The notes: a model not told the origin generated them from the letters alone. A stretch of 64,000 nt of DNA from Leeuwenhoekiella polynyae (GCF_004104075.1 NZ_QOVK01000012.1:1-64000), one strand, 5' to 3'. Shown: positions 15,077 to 25,636, numbered from the stretch's first letter. Numbers and translations: made by a program.

Positions 15077-18000
15077 ATGAGTGAAAAAAGCAAACGCATT
15101 TTTTTTAAAATCCTGAGAATTCTTGGTAAGACACTTGCGGTTATTCTTATTCTACTTTTACTTCTGGTGCTTTTTATTCGTAGTCCTTGGGGACAAGGCA
15201 TTATTGTAGATAAAGCAATCAATTATATTACAAACAAGACCAATACAGAAGTTCAAATTGAAAAGCTTTTTGTCACTTTTGATGGGAATATTTCTTTAGA
15301 TGGACTTTACCTAGAGGATACAAAAGGAGACACGCTGGTCTACAGTAAACATCTTGAAGCAGAAATACCATTATGGTCAATCATCAATGGTGGAGCAATA
15401 GGTGTAGATGATGTGACCTGGGAAGGTCTTAAAGCAAATGTTATTAGAAAAGATTCTGTTGCAGGATTTAATTATCAGTTTTTAATAGATGCTTTTGCAA
15501 CTACTGATACAACAACGACAAATCAAGTAGCCGCTGATACAACAGCGTTTCAACTCAATTTAGGTGATTTTACCTTAAAAGATTTCGATCTTAATTATTT
15601 TGATGACGTAGGGGGTATTCAAGCTCGTTTGAATCTCAAAGAACTGGAACTCAATATGCGTAAGACAGATCTTGAGAATATGAGTTTTGAAGTAGGTGAT
15701 GTTTATCTTAGTGATACTAAAGTAGTTTATAAGCAAACAAAGCCCTTGCCAGTTTCTGAGGATTCTTCTGAAGTTCCTATGCCGAAGTTCAGCGTGCAGA
15801 ATTTAAGGATCAATCAGGTTACTGTAGATTATACTTCAGTACCAGATGGTATTGCTGCGGTAGCGGAATTAGGTGATTTTGAGACTGATATTCCACAAAT
15901 TGATCTACAAACTAGTAATGTTGAAATAGGGGATGTACTGCTCAATAATTCAGTTGTTCAGGTAGCGATGAAAACTGTTGAAAAACCTGTAGCTGATAAA
16001 ACAAAAGCAGCAACAGCACCAACTTCAGTTTGGCCGGAGTTTACCATAAGGGTTGACCGTATAAATCTCTCCGACAATATCATAAATTGTACACTAGACG
16101 GTGCACAAGTCACTCATGGTATTTTTAATGCGAATGCCATTGCAATAACCGATTTAAATCTGGATATCGAAAATATTCAGTTGAAGAACAAAACATTTAA
16201 TGCTGATTTTAATTCAGCTGGTTTTACTGAAGCTTCAGGTTTAAATTTGAAGGAGTTAGCATTTAATTTAAATGCTACAGATCACAATCTTGATTTCAGT
16301 AATTTATCGCTTGCACTCAATCAAAATATACTTCAAGGAAATGTAAAGCTCACCTATAAAGCTTTAGACGGATTAATTGAAAACCCCGGTTCAGCTCAAC
16401 TTAATTTACAAATACCAAAAGTTGTAGCAGATCTGAATACCGTTTTCAGGTTTCAGCCAGACTTGAGAAGTAATGAATATATGGCAACGTTGAGTAAGCG
16501 TTTGTTAACCGGTAGCCTGAGTATGACCGGGAGTCTTGATGCTTTAGATATAAAACCTACTCGTTTTAACTGGGGAAATCAGACCAATTTAAGTCTTCAG
16601 GGATCTATCTACAATGCCACAGATCCTGATCAATTGGCCTTTAATATTCCAGTTTATAAAATTAATAGTACAAAATCTGATCTAAACCGATTTTTAAATG
16701 AGCAAGAGTTAGGTGTTCAATTGCCTAAAAAAGTTCAGCTTGCTGGTTCTTTAAAAGGAAATATGACTAAGGTCATTACCAAAAGTAAATTAAGCACCAC
16801 AGAAGGGGCAGTACGTTTAAACGGTACTGCTGGTTTTGGCGACGCTATAAATTTTGAAGGAGATGTTGTTGCTACACAAATTCAGTTGGGGAATTTGATA
16901 CAAAATGAGATGTTGGGCGTTTTAGATATGAAACTTACCGCAACAGGCTCTGGTAGTACGCTAAATGATCTGGATGCAACTTTAAAAGCAACAGTTGATA
17001 GTTTGGGCTTTAATGATTATACATTTAAAGACCTCAACCTTAACGGAACATTTAAAAATGGAGAAGGTAATCTAGCTTCAACTTATAAAGACGAGAATCT
17101 GAATATGAAGTTAGATGCGTCAGTAAGTTTAGATTCTATAGCATCTACCGCCACCGTTGATTTAGACTTTATTGGTGCAGATTTACAAGCTTTAGGTTTA
17201 ACAGGACAAAATATTAAAACAGCTTTTACACTTAAGGGCTATTTTAAAGGAGTTCCTGAAGATTATGAGATCAAGTCTGAGATTAATAGGGGAGTGGCCG
17301 TTTATGACAATAAAGCTTATCAATTGGGTGATCTAGATATCGCCGCTTTTGTAAAACCTGATACAACATCTTTAGATATTAGTAATCGAATTCTAAGTTT
17401 AGACTTAGAGTCTAATGCTAGTCCGAAACAATTCTTAACCGCTGTTCAGAATCACTTTAAACGGTATTTAGACAAGAACCCCACAATGGATACTATTGCA
17501 GATCCTGTATTGATGAAAATACGGGGTTCTGTACATCAGGCACCTATCTTAGGCGAAGTTTTTATACCTAATCTTAGAGAGCTAGATACCGTTGATATAG
17601 CAGTCGATTTTGATGAATATAAACGTACACTTACCGCAGATATTGAATTACCATATATTAATTATAATGGTTACACGATAGATAGTCTGGCTATTAAAAT
17701 ACGCTCTGATAAAGAGAATATGGATTTTGGTTTAGGGCTGAAAGAACTCATCGCCGGTCCTGTAGATATGCAAAATACGCGCCTGGGCGGAAGGGTCACA
17801 AACAGTATGATGTATTTAGATTTCTTGTCTATGCATGATGGAGAAAAACTGATGCATGTGTTATCTAAAATAATGCTTGAGGAAGACAATATTAAGATAA
17901 GTATTGATCCTGAAGATTTTATTCTGAATACAAAAAAATGGGATATAAATCCTAATAATAGCATTACTCTAACAGAGTCTAATACCATTTTTGAAGATTT

Positions 18001-20065
18001 TATAATGTCTTACAAAGATCAGCAGATTGAAGCGGGTAATGATCTTCCAGGTATTTCAAAAGAACATTTGGGTGTAAGCTTTACCAACTTTAAACTAGCA
18101 AATATTATGTCAATGCTTAATCCTGAAGAGTCTCTTGCAAGTGGTAAACTCAGCGGGCAGTTTGCGGTTGAGGACCCTTACACAAGCCCGGGGATGGTTT
18201 TAGATCTTAAAATTGTTGATTTTGAAGTAGTTGAAAGTAATATGGGTGTGCTTACTGCTACCGGAAATTCTATTGGGAATAATGGATATGATTTTGATCT
18301 AAAAATAAAAGAAGGTGTCGCAGATATGGAGCTTACCGGTAATTATACTGCAAAAGAAACCGCAGCCTCTATAGATATGAATCTAGACCTTAATCGTTTT
18401 GACGTTAAAGCTTTAGAAAACTTTTCGATGGGAGAACTTTCTGAAGCTTCAGGAACTATAAGTGGTAAAATGTCACTAAGCGGAACCACTTTAGAGCCTA
18501 AATATGATGGCGATTTTAAATTTAACGATGCCCAATTTAAAATCACAAAGCTGAATGTTCCCTTTTTATTAGCCAACGAAGAAATTCGGTTAGATAACGA
18601 ATCCGTTAATTTTAATAACTTTAAAATACAGGATGCCAGCTCAAACTCCATTATCGTAAATGGGGAAGTAGGTACCGAAAGTTTTGTGAACCCAACTTTC
18701 GATCTTACGATCAAAGCTCAAAACTTTAAAGCCCTCAACTCAACGAAAGATGATTTTGATTTGGTTTACGGCACAGTGGTTTTTGACGCAGATACAAAAA
18801 TTACCGGAGATTTAAATCTTCCGAAAGTAGAATTAGATTTAACGGTGAATTCTGAGACAGATGTTACTTATGTACTTCCACCTTCTGAGGTACAGATCGA
18901 ATCAAAAGATGGAGTCGTGATTTTTGTAAATAAAGAAACTCCTGATGCGATTTTGACTAACGGAGAAGAGGAGTCTTACACCGTTTCTGGTTTTGCAATT
19001 GATGCAACTTTTAAAATAGCAAAAGGAGCCAAATTCAATTTGGTTATAGATGAGCAAACAGGAGATAATTTTCAGGTGAGTGGTACGGGTGATTTTGAAT
19101 TTGATATGTACCCTAACGGACGGATGACATTGAGCGGTCGTTATGATGTTATAGATGGTCATTATGAGATGAACCTGTACAATCTGGTAAACCGAAGGTT
19201 TGAGCTCGCACCAGATAGTCGCATTACCTGGTCTGGAGACCCGTTTGATGCTGATCTGGATATCAAAGCTTACTATAGTGTTGAGACTTCAGCGAGTGGC
19301 TTGATGGCTTCACAAACTAGTGGGGCAGACATTAGCACGCAAATGCAATACCGTCAACAGGTGCCTTTTCAGGTTTATATTAACATTAATGGTGAATTGA
19401 TGAAACCGGTGATCAACTTTAGTCTTGATATTCCTGAGGCGAGTAGGGGGGCTGTAGGTGGCCAGGTTTACAGTCGTGTTCAGCAGTTGAATCAGCAGGA
19501 GAATGAACTCAACAAACAAGTTTTTTCATTATTAGTTCTTAACCGCTTTTTCCCGAGTTCTTCAAGCGATGGTAGTGGTGGCGGAACAGCTAGCATAGCT
19601 CGTGATAACCTCAATGATGCGATTTCAGATCAGTTAAATGTATTTTCAGATAAATTATTAGGGAATACTGGTTTTGACCTCAATTTTGGTCTGGACAGTT
19701 ATACAGATTACCAAGGTAGTGCACCTCAAGACCGTACGACACTTGATATTGCAGCTCAAAAAAGTTTGTTTGATGATCGTGTTGTAGTGAGTGTGGGTAG
19801 CGCAGTAGACCTTCAGGGCAGTGGTAATTCTGAGAACGGAACCGCACCTGTTGTAGGAAATGTGAGTATAGAGTATTTACTAACCGAAGATGGTAGGTAT
19901 CGCTTACGCGGATATAGACGAAGTCAGTTTGAGAATATTATTGATGGTCAGATAATCGTAAACGGAATTTCATTATTGTTTACACGGGAGTTTAACAAGT
20001 TTACAGAATTATGGCAATCCATGTTTCCTGCAAAAAACGAAGAGGAAGATGAAACGAATGAATAA
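15077..20065 (+). CDS. tamB: Translocation and assembly module protein TamB
   Basis: 1662 residues. An N-terminal anchor (LAVILILLLLLVLFIRSPWG, about 16-35) is followed by a very long repeated beta-strand region of AsmA/TamB type and a C-terminal TamB (DUF490) domain (about 1250-1640) with DADLDIKAYYSVE and LLTEDGRYRLRGYRR near the end. TamB forms a hydrophobic-groove bridge between inner and outer membrane that carries phospholipids and helps barrel proteins. The length is within the range for Bacteroidota members. Its 3' end overlaps the next gene (Omp85 lipoprotein) by 17 bases, so the two act as a pair. Confidence 0.95.
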   Translation: MSEKSKRIFFKILRILGKTLAVILILLLLLVLFIRSPWGQGIIVDKAINYITNKTNTEVQIEKLFVTFDGNISLDGLYLEDTKGDTLVYSKHLEAEIPLWSIINGGAIGVDDVTWEGLKANVIRKDSVAGFNYQFLIDAFATTDTTTTNQVAADTTAFQLNLGDFTLKDFDLNYFDDVGGIQARLNLKELELNMRKTDLENMSFEVGDVYLSDTKVVYKQTKPLPVSEDSSEVPMPKFSVQNLRINQVTVDYTSVPDGIAAVAELGDFETDIPQIDLQTSNVEIGDVLLNNSVVQVAMKTVEKPVADKTKAATAPTSVWPEFTIRVDRINLSDNIINCTLDGAQVTHGIFNANAIAITDLNLDIENIQLKNKTFNADFNSAGFTEASGLNLKELAFNLNATDHNLDFSNLSLALNQNILQGNVKLTYKALDGLIENPGSAQLNLQIPKVVADLNTVFRFQPDLRSNEYMATLSKRLLTGSLSMTGSLDALDIKPTRFNWGNQTNLSLQGSIYNATDPDQLAFNIPVYKINSTKSDLNRFLNEQELGVQLPKKVQLAGSLKGNMTKVITKSKLSTTEGAVRLNGTAGFGDAINFEGDVVATQIQLGNLIQNEMLGVLDMKLTATGSGSTLNDLDATLKATVDSLGFNDYTFKDLNLNGTFKNGEGNLASTYKDENLNMKLDASVSLDSIASTATVDLDFIGADLQALGLTGQNIKTAFTLKGYFKGVPEDYEIKSEINRGVAVYDNKAYQLGDLDIAAFVKPDTTSLDISNRILSLDLESNASPKQFLTAVQNHFKRYLDKNPTMDTIADPVLMKIRGSVHQAPILGEVFIPNLRELDTVDIAVDFDEYKRTLTADIELPYINYNGYTIDSLAIKIRSDKENMDFGLGLKELIAGPVDMQNTRLGGRVTNSMMYLDFLSMHDGEKLMHVLSKIMLEEDNIKISIDPEDFILNTKKWDINPNNSITLTESNTIFEDFIMSYKDQQIEAGNDLPGISKEHLGVSFTNFKLANIMSMLNPEESLASGKLSGQFAVEDPYTSPGMVLDLKIVDFEVVESNMGVLTATGNSIGNNGYDFDLKIKEGVADMELTGNYTAKETAASIDMNLDLNRFDVKALENFSMGELSEASGTISGKMSLSGTTLEPKYDGDFKFNDAQFKITKLNVPFLLANEEIRLDNESVNFNNFKIQDASSNSIIVNGEVGTESFVNPTFDLTIKAQNFKALNSTKDDFDLVYGTVVFDADTKITGDLNLPKVELDLTVNSETDVTYVLPPSEVQIESKDGVVIFVNKETPDAILTNGEEESYTVSGFAIDATFKIAKGAKFNLVIDEQTGDNFQVSGTGDFEFDMYPNGRMTLSGRYDVIDGHYEMNLYNLVNRRFELAPDSRITWSGDPFDADLDIKAYYSVETSASGLMASQTSGADISTQMQYRQQVPFQVYININGELMKPVINFSLDIPEASRGAVGGQVYSRVQQLNQQENELNKQVFSLLVLNRFFPSSSSDGSGGGTASIARDNLNDAISDQLNVFSDKLLGNTGFDLNFGLDSYTDYQGSAPQDRTTLDIAAQKSLFDDRVVVSVGSAVDLQGSGNSENGTAPVVGNVSIEYLLTEDGRYRLRGYRRSQFENIIDGQIIVNGISLLFTREFNKFTELWQSMFPAKNEEEDETNE

Positions 20066-22352
20066 TACAAAAATATTTTTTTCGATAAGTACGGCTCAAA
20101 TTGTTCTTGCACTTCTAACTGTGCTGTTTCTTTACAGCTGTTCGGTAGAGCGTTTTATACCTGATGATGAATTTTTATATACTAAAGAAACAGTTATACT
20201 CACACCAGATTCTGTAGTTAATGATCTTGATGATATAGAGCTAGACTTAAAAGCTGCATTGCGGCCAGAGCCGGTGAGTTCGGTTTTAGGAGGATATCCC
20301 GGTTTGTATTTTCATTATAAAGCTAATAGAGAAAAACCCGGCTTTATAAACAAATTTTTCAATAAAAAAATGGGTAAAGAACCTGTTTATGCGTCAGATA
20401 TTCAGACGTATGAGATGGAGCAAATTCTGTTGAATCGTTTAGAAAATAAAGGTTTTTTTTACAGCGTTGCAAATTCTGAGATCGTAAGAGACACGACTAA
20501 TAAAGAGGCTGAAGCGATTTATCGTTTACGCTTATCAAAACCCTATCGTCTTAAAACTTTTCAGTTAGATACAGATACTTTACCAGTTTATAGTAAAATT
20601 CAGAACTCTTTATCAGAAACTTTAATAAAACCTGATATGCGTTTCAGTTTGAATGCGATGAAAGCAGAGCGCGAACGTATTGATGCTTATTTAAAAGGTG
20701 AAGGATATTACAATTTTAACTCTGGTTTTTTGATTTTTGAAACCGATACCAATCAGTATAAAAACAAGAAATTCGATCTCTATTTACGATTAAAAAAAGA
20801 TGTACCGCAGAAATCTATTGTACCTTATAAAATAGCGAAGGTGAATATTTTTCCTAATAATCGGGTAGATGCAGACAGTACTCAATTAGATACCACACGC
20901 TTTGCAAAAAAAGATTTTATTCAAGATGAAGTGTATTTTAAACCAAAACGTTTAGACCCATTTGTTTTAATTGAAGAAGGTGATCTGTACAGTCCGGCAA
21001 CTTCAAAAGCAACAGGGAGGCGTCTGGGATCTATAGGAGCATACAAGTTTGTAAATATTAGGTATGACGAGTTAGAAAATAAAGATGAAGATAGTCTGGG
21101 GCAGCTAGCAGCAAATATTTACTTATCGCCATTAAATAAGCGAGCAGTACGTGCAGAGGTTAAGGCGGTAACTAAATCTAACGGATTCTCCGGTCCGGGA
21201 CTGGGTCTTACGTTTATCAATAGAAACTTGTTTAAAGGAGGAGAAACTCTCAATATCTCTTTAGACGGAGCGTATGAGATACAAGTAGGAGGATCAGGAA
21301 ACAATCAGGGTTCTTCAAGCATTCAGTTGGGTGTGAGTAGTTCGCTTATTTTTCCAAGAATGCTCTTTCCTATTGAGATCTCTAAGAATTATTTTAAATA
21401 TGATATTCCCAAGACCAAAATGGAGTTGGGCGTCTCGTATTTAAATAGAACCCAATATTTTACACTAGGTTCTGTAGAAGCTAAATTTGGTTATGTGTGG
21501 CAAGCTAATAAGTATGTGACGCACGAGATCAATCCGGTCTCTATAAATTATGTTTCACTGGCTAATACGACTGATGCTTTTGACGACATTCTTGAGGCAA
21601 ATCCCTTTTTACAAACCAGTTTTGATCAGCAGTTTATATCGGGTTTGACCTATTCTTTTATTTATAATGGAATGGTTGATACGGGTAAAAAGCACCAGAT
21701 TTATTTTAATGGAAACTTTGAGACTGCAGGAAACAGCTTGAGTCTAATTGCAGGCGGAGATAAGCCTCAAACTATCTTTGGGTTAGAGTATGCTCAGTTT
21801 GCGCGTATTGATGGAGACATACGCTACCATTTTAATTTCGCAGAAAAACAAACCATTGCAGCCCGTCTTTTTGCAGGTGTGGGAATCCCTTATGGAAACT
21901 CAGATGTTGTACCGTATACCAAACAGTATTTTGCTGGTGGCCCGTATAGTGTAAGGGCTTTTAGAACCCGTTCTCTTGGTCCGGGGACCTATCAGCCAGA
22001 TGATAGTGAGACTTACAGTTATTATGATCAGACCGGGAACTTGCGTTTAGAAGCTAATCTGGAATACCGTTTTCCGTTGATTAGCTTGCTTCAGGGAGCA
22101 TTTTTTGTAGATGCCGGTAATGTATGGAATACCACAGATAATGAAGCTTTAGAAGGCGATACATTTGGTAGTGATTTTATCAACCAGTTGGGAATAGGTG
22201 GTGGTTTTGGGATGCGTGTAGATATTCAGAGTTTTGTGATTCGTTTAGATCTTGCAGCACCATTTCACGATCCTAGTTTAGCCGAAGGCCAGCGCTGGTC
22301 TTGGGATTTTGAGAACCCCATTCTCAACTTCGCAATCGGTTACCCATTTTAA
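20049..22352 (+). CDS. tamL: Omp85-family outer membrane lipoprotein TamL
   Basis: 767 residues. The N-terminus is a lipoprotein signal with Cys31 (LFLYSC), then POTRA-like repeats (about 35-400) and a C-terminal 16-strand Omp85 barrel with the lid-loop motif GGPYSVRAFRTRSLGPG (the VRGF-type signature, here VRAF) and a terminal aromatic residue (AIGYPF). A lipid-anchored TamA-like protein is the Bacteroidota variant known as TamL. It overlaps tamB by 17 bases. Two ATGs are close (20049, 20058); the first gives the longer signal. Likely role: outer membrane half of the tamB-tamL machine. Confidence 0.92.
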   Translation: MKRMNNTKIFFSISTAQIVLALLTVLFLYSCSVERFIPDDEFLYTKETVILTPDSVVNDLDDIELDLKAALRPEPVSSVLGGYPGLYFHYKANREKPGFINKFFNKKMGKEPVYASDIQTYEMEQILLNRLENKGFFYSVANSEIVRDTTNKEAEAIYRLRLSKPYRLKTFQLDTDTLPVYSKIQNSLSETLIKPDMRFSLNAMKAERERIDAYLKGEGYYNFNSGFLIFETDTNQYKNKKFDLYLRLKKDVPQKSIVPYKIAKVNIFPNNRVDADSTQLDTTRFAKKDFIQDEVYFKPKRLDPFVLIEEGDLYSPATSKATGRRLGSIGAYKFVNIRYDELENKDEDSLGQLAANIYLSPLNKRAVRAEVKAVTKSNGFSGPGLGLTFINRNLFKGGETLNISLDGAYEIQVGGSGNNQGSSSIQLGVSSSLIFPRMLFPIEISKNYFKYDIPKTKMELGVSYLNRTQYFTLGSVEAKFGYVWQANKYVTHEINPVSINYVSLANTTDAFDDILEANPFLQTSFDQQFISGLTYSFIYNGMVDTGKKHQIYFNGNFETAGNSLSLIAGGDKPQTIFGLEYAQFARIDGDIRYHFNFAEKQTIAARLFAGVGIPYGNSDVVPYTKQYFAGGPYSVRAFRTRSLGPGTYQPDDSETYSYYDQTGNLRLEANLEYRFPLISLLQGAFFVDAGNVWNTTDNEALEGDTFGSDFINQLGIGGGFGMRVDIQSFVIRLDLAAPFHDPSLAEGQRWSWDFENPILNFAIGYPF

Positions 22353-22358
22353 AAAGCT

Positions 22359-23093
22359 TTAAGCTTTTGTTTGAGGATCTTTTTTAAAAAGTTCGATGAT
22401 ATTAAATAAAAGAATACAAAAGATTACCCAGATAAATCCTGCTATAAATCCGCCTGCGATATCAGAAGGAAAGTGAACACCTAAGTAAATTCGGCTGATT
22501 CCAATACTTAATAGCAGTATAGTTAATATGGTGATAGAAGCTATTTTTAAAAACCTATTCATTTTAAATTGAGTAAACAGGTATATTAGAAACCCATAAA
22601 AAGCCATCGCACTCATAGCGTGACCACTAGGATAACTCAATGTTTCTACAGAAACTAAATGTTCTATACTAGGGCGAGCACGATCTATAAAACGCTTTAA
22701 AATAACATTAGAAACCGATGCTAATGCTAGGACAAGTGTTGTTTGTAAAACATACTTCCACTTTTTGAACACAAAGAACGAAACTCCAAAAAAGATTCCT
22801 AAAACAATCAGGTAGCCGTATAAATCGCCTACATCTGTCACAAACATAAAATATTTAGTAAGTACAGGATTTCTGTACGATAGCACATAATCTGTAATTG
22901 CAGTATCCCAGGAAGAAAGTGTCTCTGACTCTAATGTATCTGTTAACTCTATAAAAAGATTGGTGCCTACAATAACAATTATTAAGGCAATAATAACCGT
23001 TAAAATATAGGGTAGATTTGTATTGTATTGCTTGAATTTTTGAGCAAGAATATTCCGTAGTTTATAAATAAATTCAAAAAGGGATCTTCTCAT
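22359..23093 (-). CDS. PAP2 family phosphatase, integral membrane
   Basis: 244 residues with about six spans. The three phosphatase motifs are all present: KRFIDRARPS, SYPSGHAM and SRIYLGVHFPSD. These define type 2 phosphatidic acid phosphatases and undecaprenyl-pyrophosphate or lipid-A phosphatases; the exact lipid is not determined. It converges on tamL with only six bases between stops, and no hairpin fits in the gap. Confidence 0.92.
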   Translation of the reverse strand: MRRSLFEFIYKLRNILAQKFKQYNTNLPYILTVIIALIIVIVGTNLFIELTDTLESETLSSWDTAITDYVLSYRNPVLTKYFMFVTDVGDLYGYLIVLGIFFGVSFFVFKKWKYVLQTTLVLALASVSNVILKRFIDRARPSIEHLVSVETLSYPSGHAMSAMAFYGFLIYLFTQFKMNRFLKIASITILTILLLSIGISRIYLGVHFPSDIAGGFIAGFIWVIFCILLFNIIELFKKDPQTKA

Positions 23094-23214
23094 AAATTCA
23101 GAATGGGTTTTGTTTTAGTTGAATTGCGTATCTAGGTAATTCTTACAAACATATTAATCTACAGCCTTTAAGGCGGGCTATTTAATGAAACTTTAAAAGT
23201 ATTCTTAGTCAGTA

Positions 23215-24174
23215 TTAATTGAGGCTGGCTTTTTCGGTTTTACTGATTCCGCTCACATCTACTGAAGATTTTCCATTTTTATGGGATATTAGATAGGTAA
23301 ACTTTGCACCCCATTCTATTTCAGAAAATTTATAGGAAGATCTAGAATAAACCGATTGAGAGAACGTTTCATCAAAGGCTTTAATAACAACTATGATTTC
23401 AGCATCCTTTCGGAATAAATCTGCTTGTGAAATCCCATAAAACGGACTGTCATCTGTTATAGGATGAACGATTGTCCAGGCTGCTGGTAACAGCACCACA
23501 TTAGAGCGTTCTAGCTCTAAAGTAAAGAAATCGCGTAATGGAGAATTATCTCGAAGCATAGACAAAGACACGCTGGCTTCAACTTCAAGCAATTGATTTC
23601 CGTGAGGATTAACTACTCTAAACATGAATCCATTAATATCACGATAAGGAGCAATTACTGCAGTCTGACTATACTTTAATTTTGCAGCCGGTTTAGAAAA
23701 TCGCCCGTAAACCATCCCGGTTGCCAGTGCAAAACCCAGAAGTCCCATCATAGATTCGGTAGCAGCAACGATATTGGCTAAAATTCCAGTAGGAGCAACC
23801 TGACCATAACCCAAAGTTGTGATGGTTTGCGCGCTAAAAAAGAAGGCTTCTACAAATTGTTCTACAGGAGTTGTACCATATATACCAGTGAGATGTTCAA
23901 TACCTATCAGCATATAAACTGAAGCAAAAATGAGATTGACACAGAAATAGGTTGCAAGAACAATTGCAAAAAACTTGATCCACTTCATAGAGACCAAAGC
24001 ATGAAAGAAATTTATTTTCTCCCAAAATGCCACGTTTTCCTTTTTGATATTGAATGAACCGTCTTTGTTTAAAACCCTGTAGTGCCCAGCAGTCGCTTTT
24101 TCTCCCAGCCCAAAGTCGTTAAATTCTTTTTGTTTAGAAGTTCTCGGTGTTGTTCTCATAATTTTCCGGCTCAT
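23215..24174 (-). CDS. Inward-rectifier-type potassium channel (KirBac family)
   Basis: 319 residues. Order: cytoplasmic N-terminus with a slide-helix region (WEKINFFHALVSMKWIKFF), first span, pore helix and selectivity filter (TITTLGYGQVAPTG), second span with a glycine-rich hinge, and a C-terminal immunoglobulin-like cytoplasmic domain (about 165-310) typical of Kir channels. It should conduct potassium down its gradient. An internal ATG at 24159 is an alternative start. It has no obvious operon partner; the gene on its 5' side is divergent. Confidence 0.92.
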   Translation of the reverse strand: MSRKIMRTTPRTSKQKEFNDFGLGEKATAGHYRVLNKDGSFNIKKENVAFWEKINFFHALVSMKWIKFFAIVLATYFCVNLIFASVYMLIGIEHLTGIYGTTPVEQFVEAFFFSAQTITTLGYGQVAPTGILANIVAATESMMGLLGFALATGMVYGRFSKPAAKLKYSQTAVIAPYRDINGFMFRVVNPHGNQLLEVEASVSLSMLRDNSPLRDFFTLELERSNVVLLPAAWTIVHPITDDSPFYGISQADLFRKDAEIIVVIKAFDETFSQSVYSRSSYKFSEIEWGAKFTYLISHKNGKSSVDVSGISKTEKASLN

Positions 24175-24390
24175 GCTAAACGAGCAAGTTAAAAACTATT
24201 TATGCGAAAATCGAGATTTAATTAATTGAGCCTTATCGCTTAAGTTAAATTAACGCAAAGACGTTAAACTGTATTAATTTAAATAATTAAAGCTTATGTC
24301 TCTTGTAATTTTATATGTGAAATTTAATAGGATTCATTATTATTAAAAATAAATAGTCTTATTAAAAATGTTTAACTAACAATATATATT

Positions 24391-24864
24391 ATGCAAACTA
24401 CAATTGAAAAAGCAAGAGAAAAGTCTCACGAAGAAACTGTAACCAATCTTCAGCATTTACTAGAGAAAAACTATGATGCGGAAAAAGGTTATAAAGAAGC
24501 TATGGTAAAAGCCAAAGATGTAAATCTGAAGGAATATTTAAAAAATAAATCTGCCTTACGCAATCGCTTTGCAACAGAGATTAGTGATGTTTTAGTAAAC
24601 CTCAATGAAAAGCCTAATGAATCAGGAAGCGCTGCAGGATCTTTACACAGAACTTGGATGAATGTAAAAGAATCACTGAGTTCAGATAAAGATGAAGCAA
24701 TTTTAGAAGAATGCATTCGTGGTGAGAAAGCGAGTGTTGAGGAATATCAAGAAGTTTTAGACAGTAAAAACTTTACTCCAGAAATTACTTCTATGATCGC
24801 TAATCAAAAATTAGAGGTAGAAAAATCTCTAAATACGATTGAAAGACTTGAAGATCTTGCATAA
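24391..24864 (+). CDS. PA2169/DUF2383 family four-helix-bundle protein
   Basis: 157 residues, ferritin-like four-helix layout: ETVTNLQHLLEKNYDAEKGY, YLKNKSALRNRFATEI, GSAAGSLHRTWMNVKESL, ILEECIRGEKASVEEYQEVL. This matches DUF2383 (PA2169 family), small stress-linked proteins of unknown activity. The Glu/His set is too sparse to assign a metal site with confidence. A strong terminator follows, so it is a single-gene unit with its own promoter in 24175-24390; no clear TAnnTTTG box was found there, which leaves room for an alternative sigma factor. Confidence 0.85.
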   Translation: MQTTIEKAREKSHEETVTNLQHLLEKNYDAEKGYKEAMVKAKDVNLKEYLKNKSALRNRFATEISDVLVNLNEKPNESGSAAGSLHRTWMNVKESLSSDKDEAILEECIRGEKASVEEYQEVLDSKNFTPEITSMIANQKLEVEKSLNTIERLEDLA

Positions 24865-24883
24865 GACCTTAAATATATAGAAT

Positions 24884-24915
24884 GAAAAACCCACCTGATC
24901 TGGTGGGTTTTTTTG
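24884..24915. terminator. Bidirectional hairpin terminator
   Basis: AAAACCCACC and GGTGGGTTTT pair around a TGATCT loop, followed by T residues. It lies between genes ending at 24864 (+) and 24930 (-). Confidence 0.88.
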
Positions 24916-24929
24916 TGGGCATGATTAAT

Positions 24930-25634
24930 CTAAAAACATTGCTCTTCAATCCATATATATTTATCTACCACCTTAAAACCTATAACCGTTTCTTTGTAAT
25001 CAATGTATCCATAAAAGTCTCTGAAATAAGTTTCTTTCAGAAGCCCATTAGGTAGTGAACTAGTCTCGGTTTTCCATTCTTCGTATGCAGTAACGTTTTT
25101 TAAAACAGGTAAATTATCAGCTAGTTTTGCCGTATCAATAAGATAATATAGCTCTCCTATTTTTTTTCTTTTAATTGTTTTCTCTTTAACCGACTTAAGG
25201 ACAAGTTGATGAAGTTGTGTTGAACCAATCACCGTGTCATGGAGTTTCTGAAATGCATAATTTTTCACTTGATATTGAAAGTGATTTTTGTTAGAAAGAA
25301 CATATTTACAAGGTATATTGATACGTTCAGCGATATCAAATTCATTTTTTAATAAAATTATATTAGCCTTAATTTTATCCTGTTTCTTAAATTGTAGGTT
25401 ATAATACAAACTATCTTTTTCAGTAAGAATTGCCAGATACGAATTGTCTTTAGAATTAGTAAGCAGATATCTTTTTTGAGATCTAGTTTCAGTTCTAAAA
25501 GGGCGATGCTTAATCTTAACAGAATCCTTATACAAGATATAGTTAGTCTCTAGCATATAATCAAAGTGATATGTTTTTTGAGAAAACGACCGAGAACCCA
25601 ATAAGATAAAAAGCAGTAGTAATGTGATTCGCAT
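24930..25634 (-). CDS. Exported protein of unknown function
   Basis: 234 residues with a short signal peptide (MRITLLLLFILLGSRSFSQ). The mature part is strand-rich with repeated K-T/Y patterns (KTYHFDYMLETNYILYKD, FRTETRSQKRYLLTN) and ends in Cys-Phe. No known domain was recognised. The start lies two bases after the stop of the DUF255 gene, so the two are an operon and may act together in the periplasm. Confidence 0.72.
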   Translation of the reverse strand: MRITLLLLFILLGSRSFSQKTYHFDYMLETNYILYKDSVKIKHRPFRTETRSQKRYLLTNSKDNSYLAILTEKDSLYYNLQFKKQDKIKANIILLKNEFDIAERINIPCKYVLSNKNHFQYQVKNYAFQKLHDTVIGSTQLHQLVLKSVKEKTIKRKKIGELYYLIDTAKLADNLPVLKNVTAYEEWKTETSSLPNGLLKETYFRDFYGYIDYKETVIGFKVVDKYIWIEEQCF

Positions 25635-25636
25635 AA

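Noticed and set aside
17671-19519. Several minus-strand reading frames inside tamB
   Set aside because: They are shadows of a long, clearly coding plus-strand gene and have no domain or start context.
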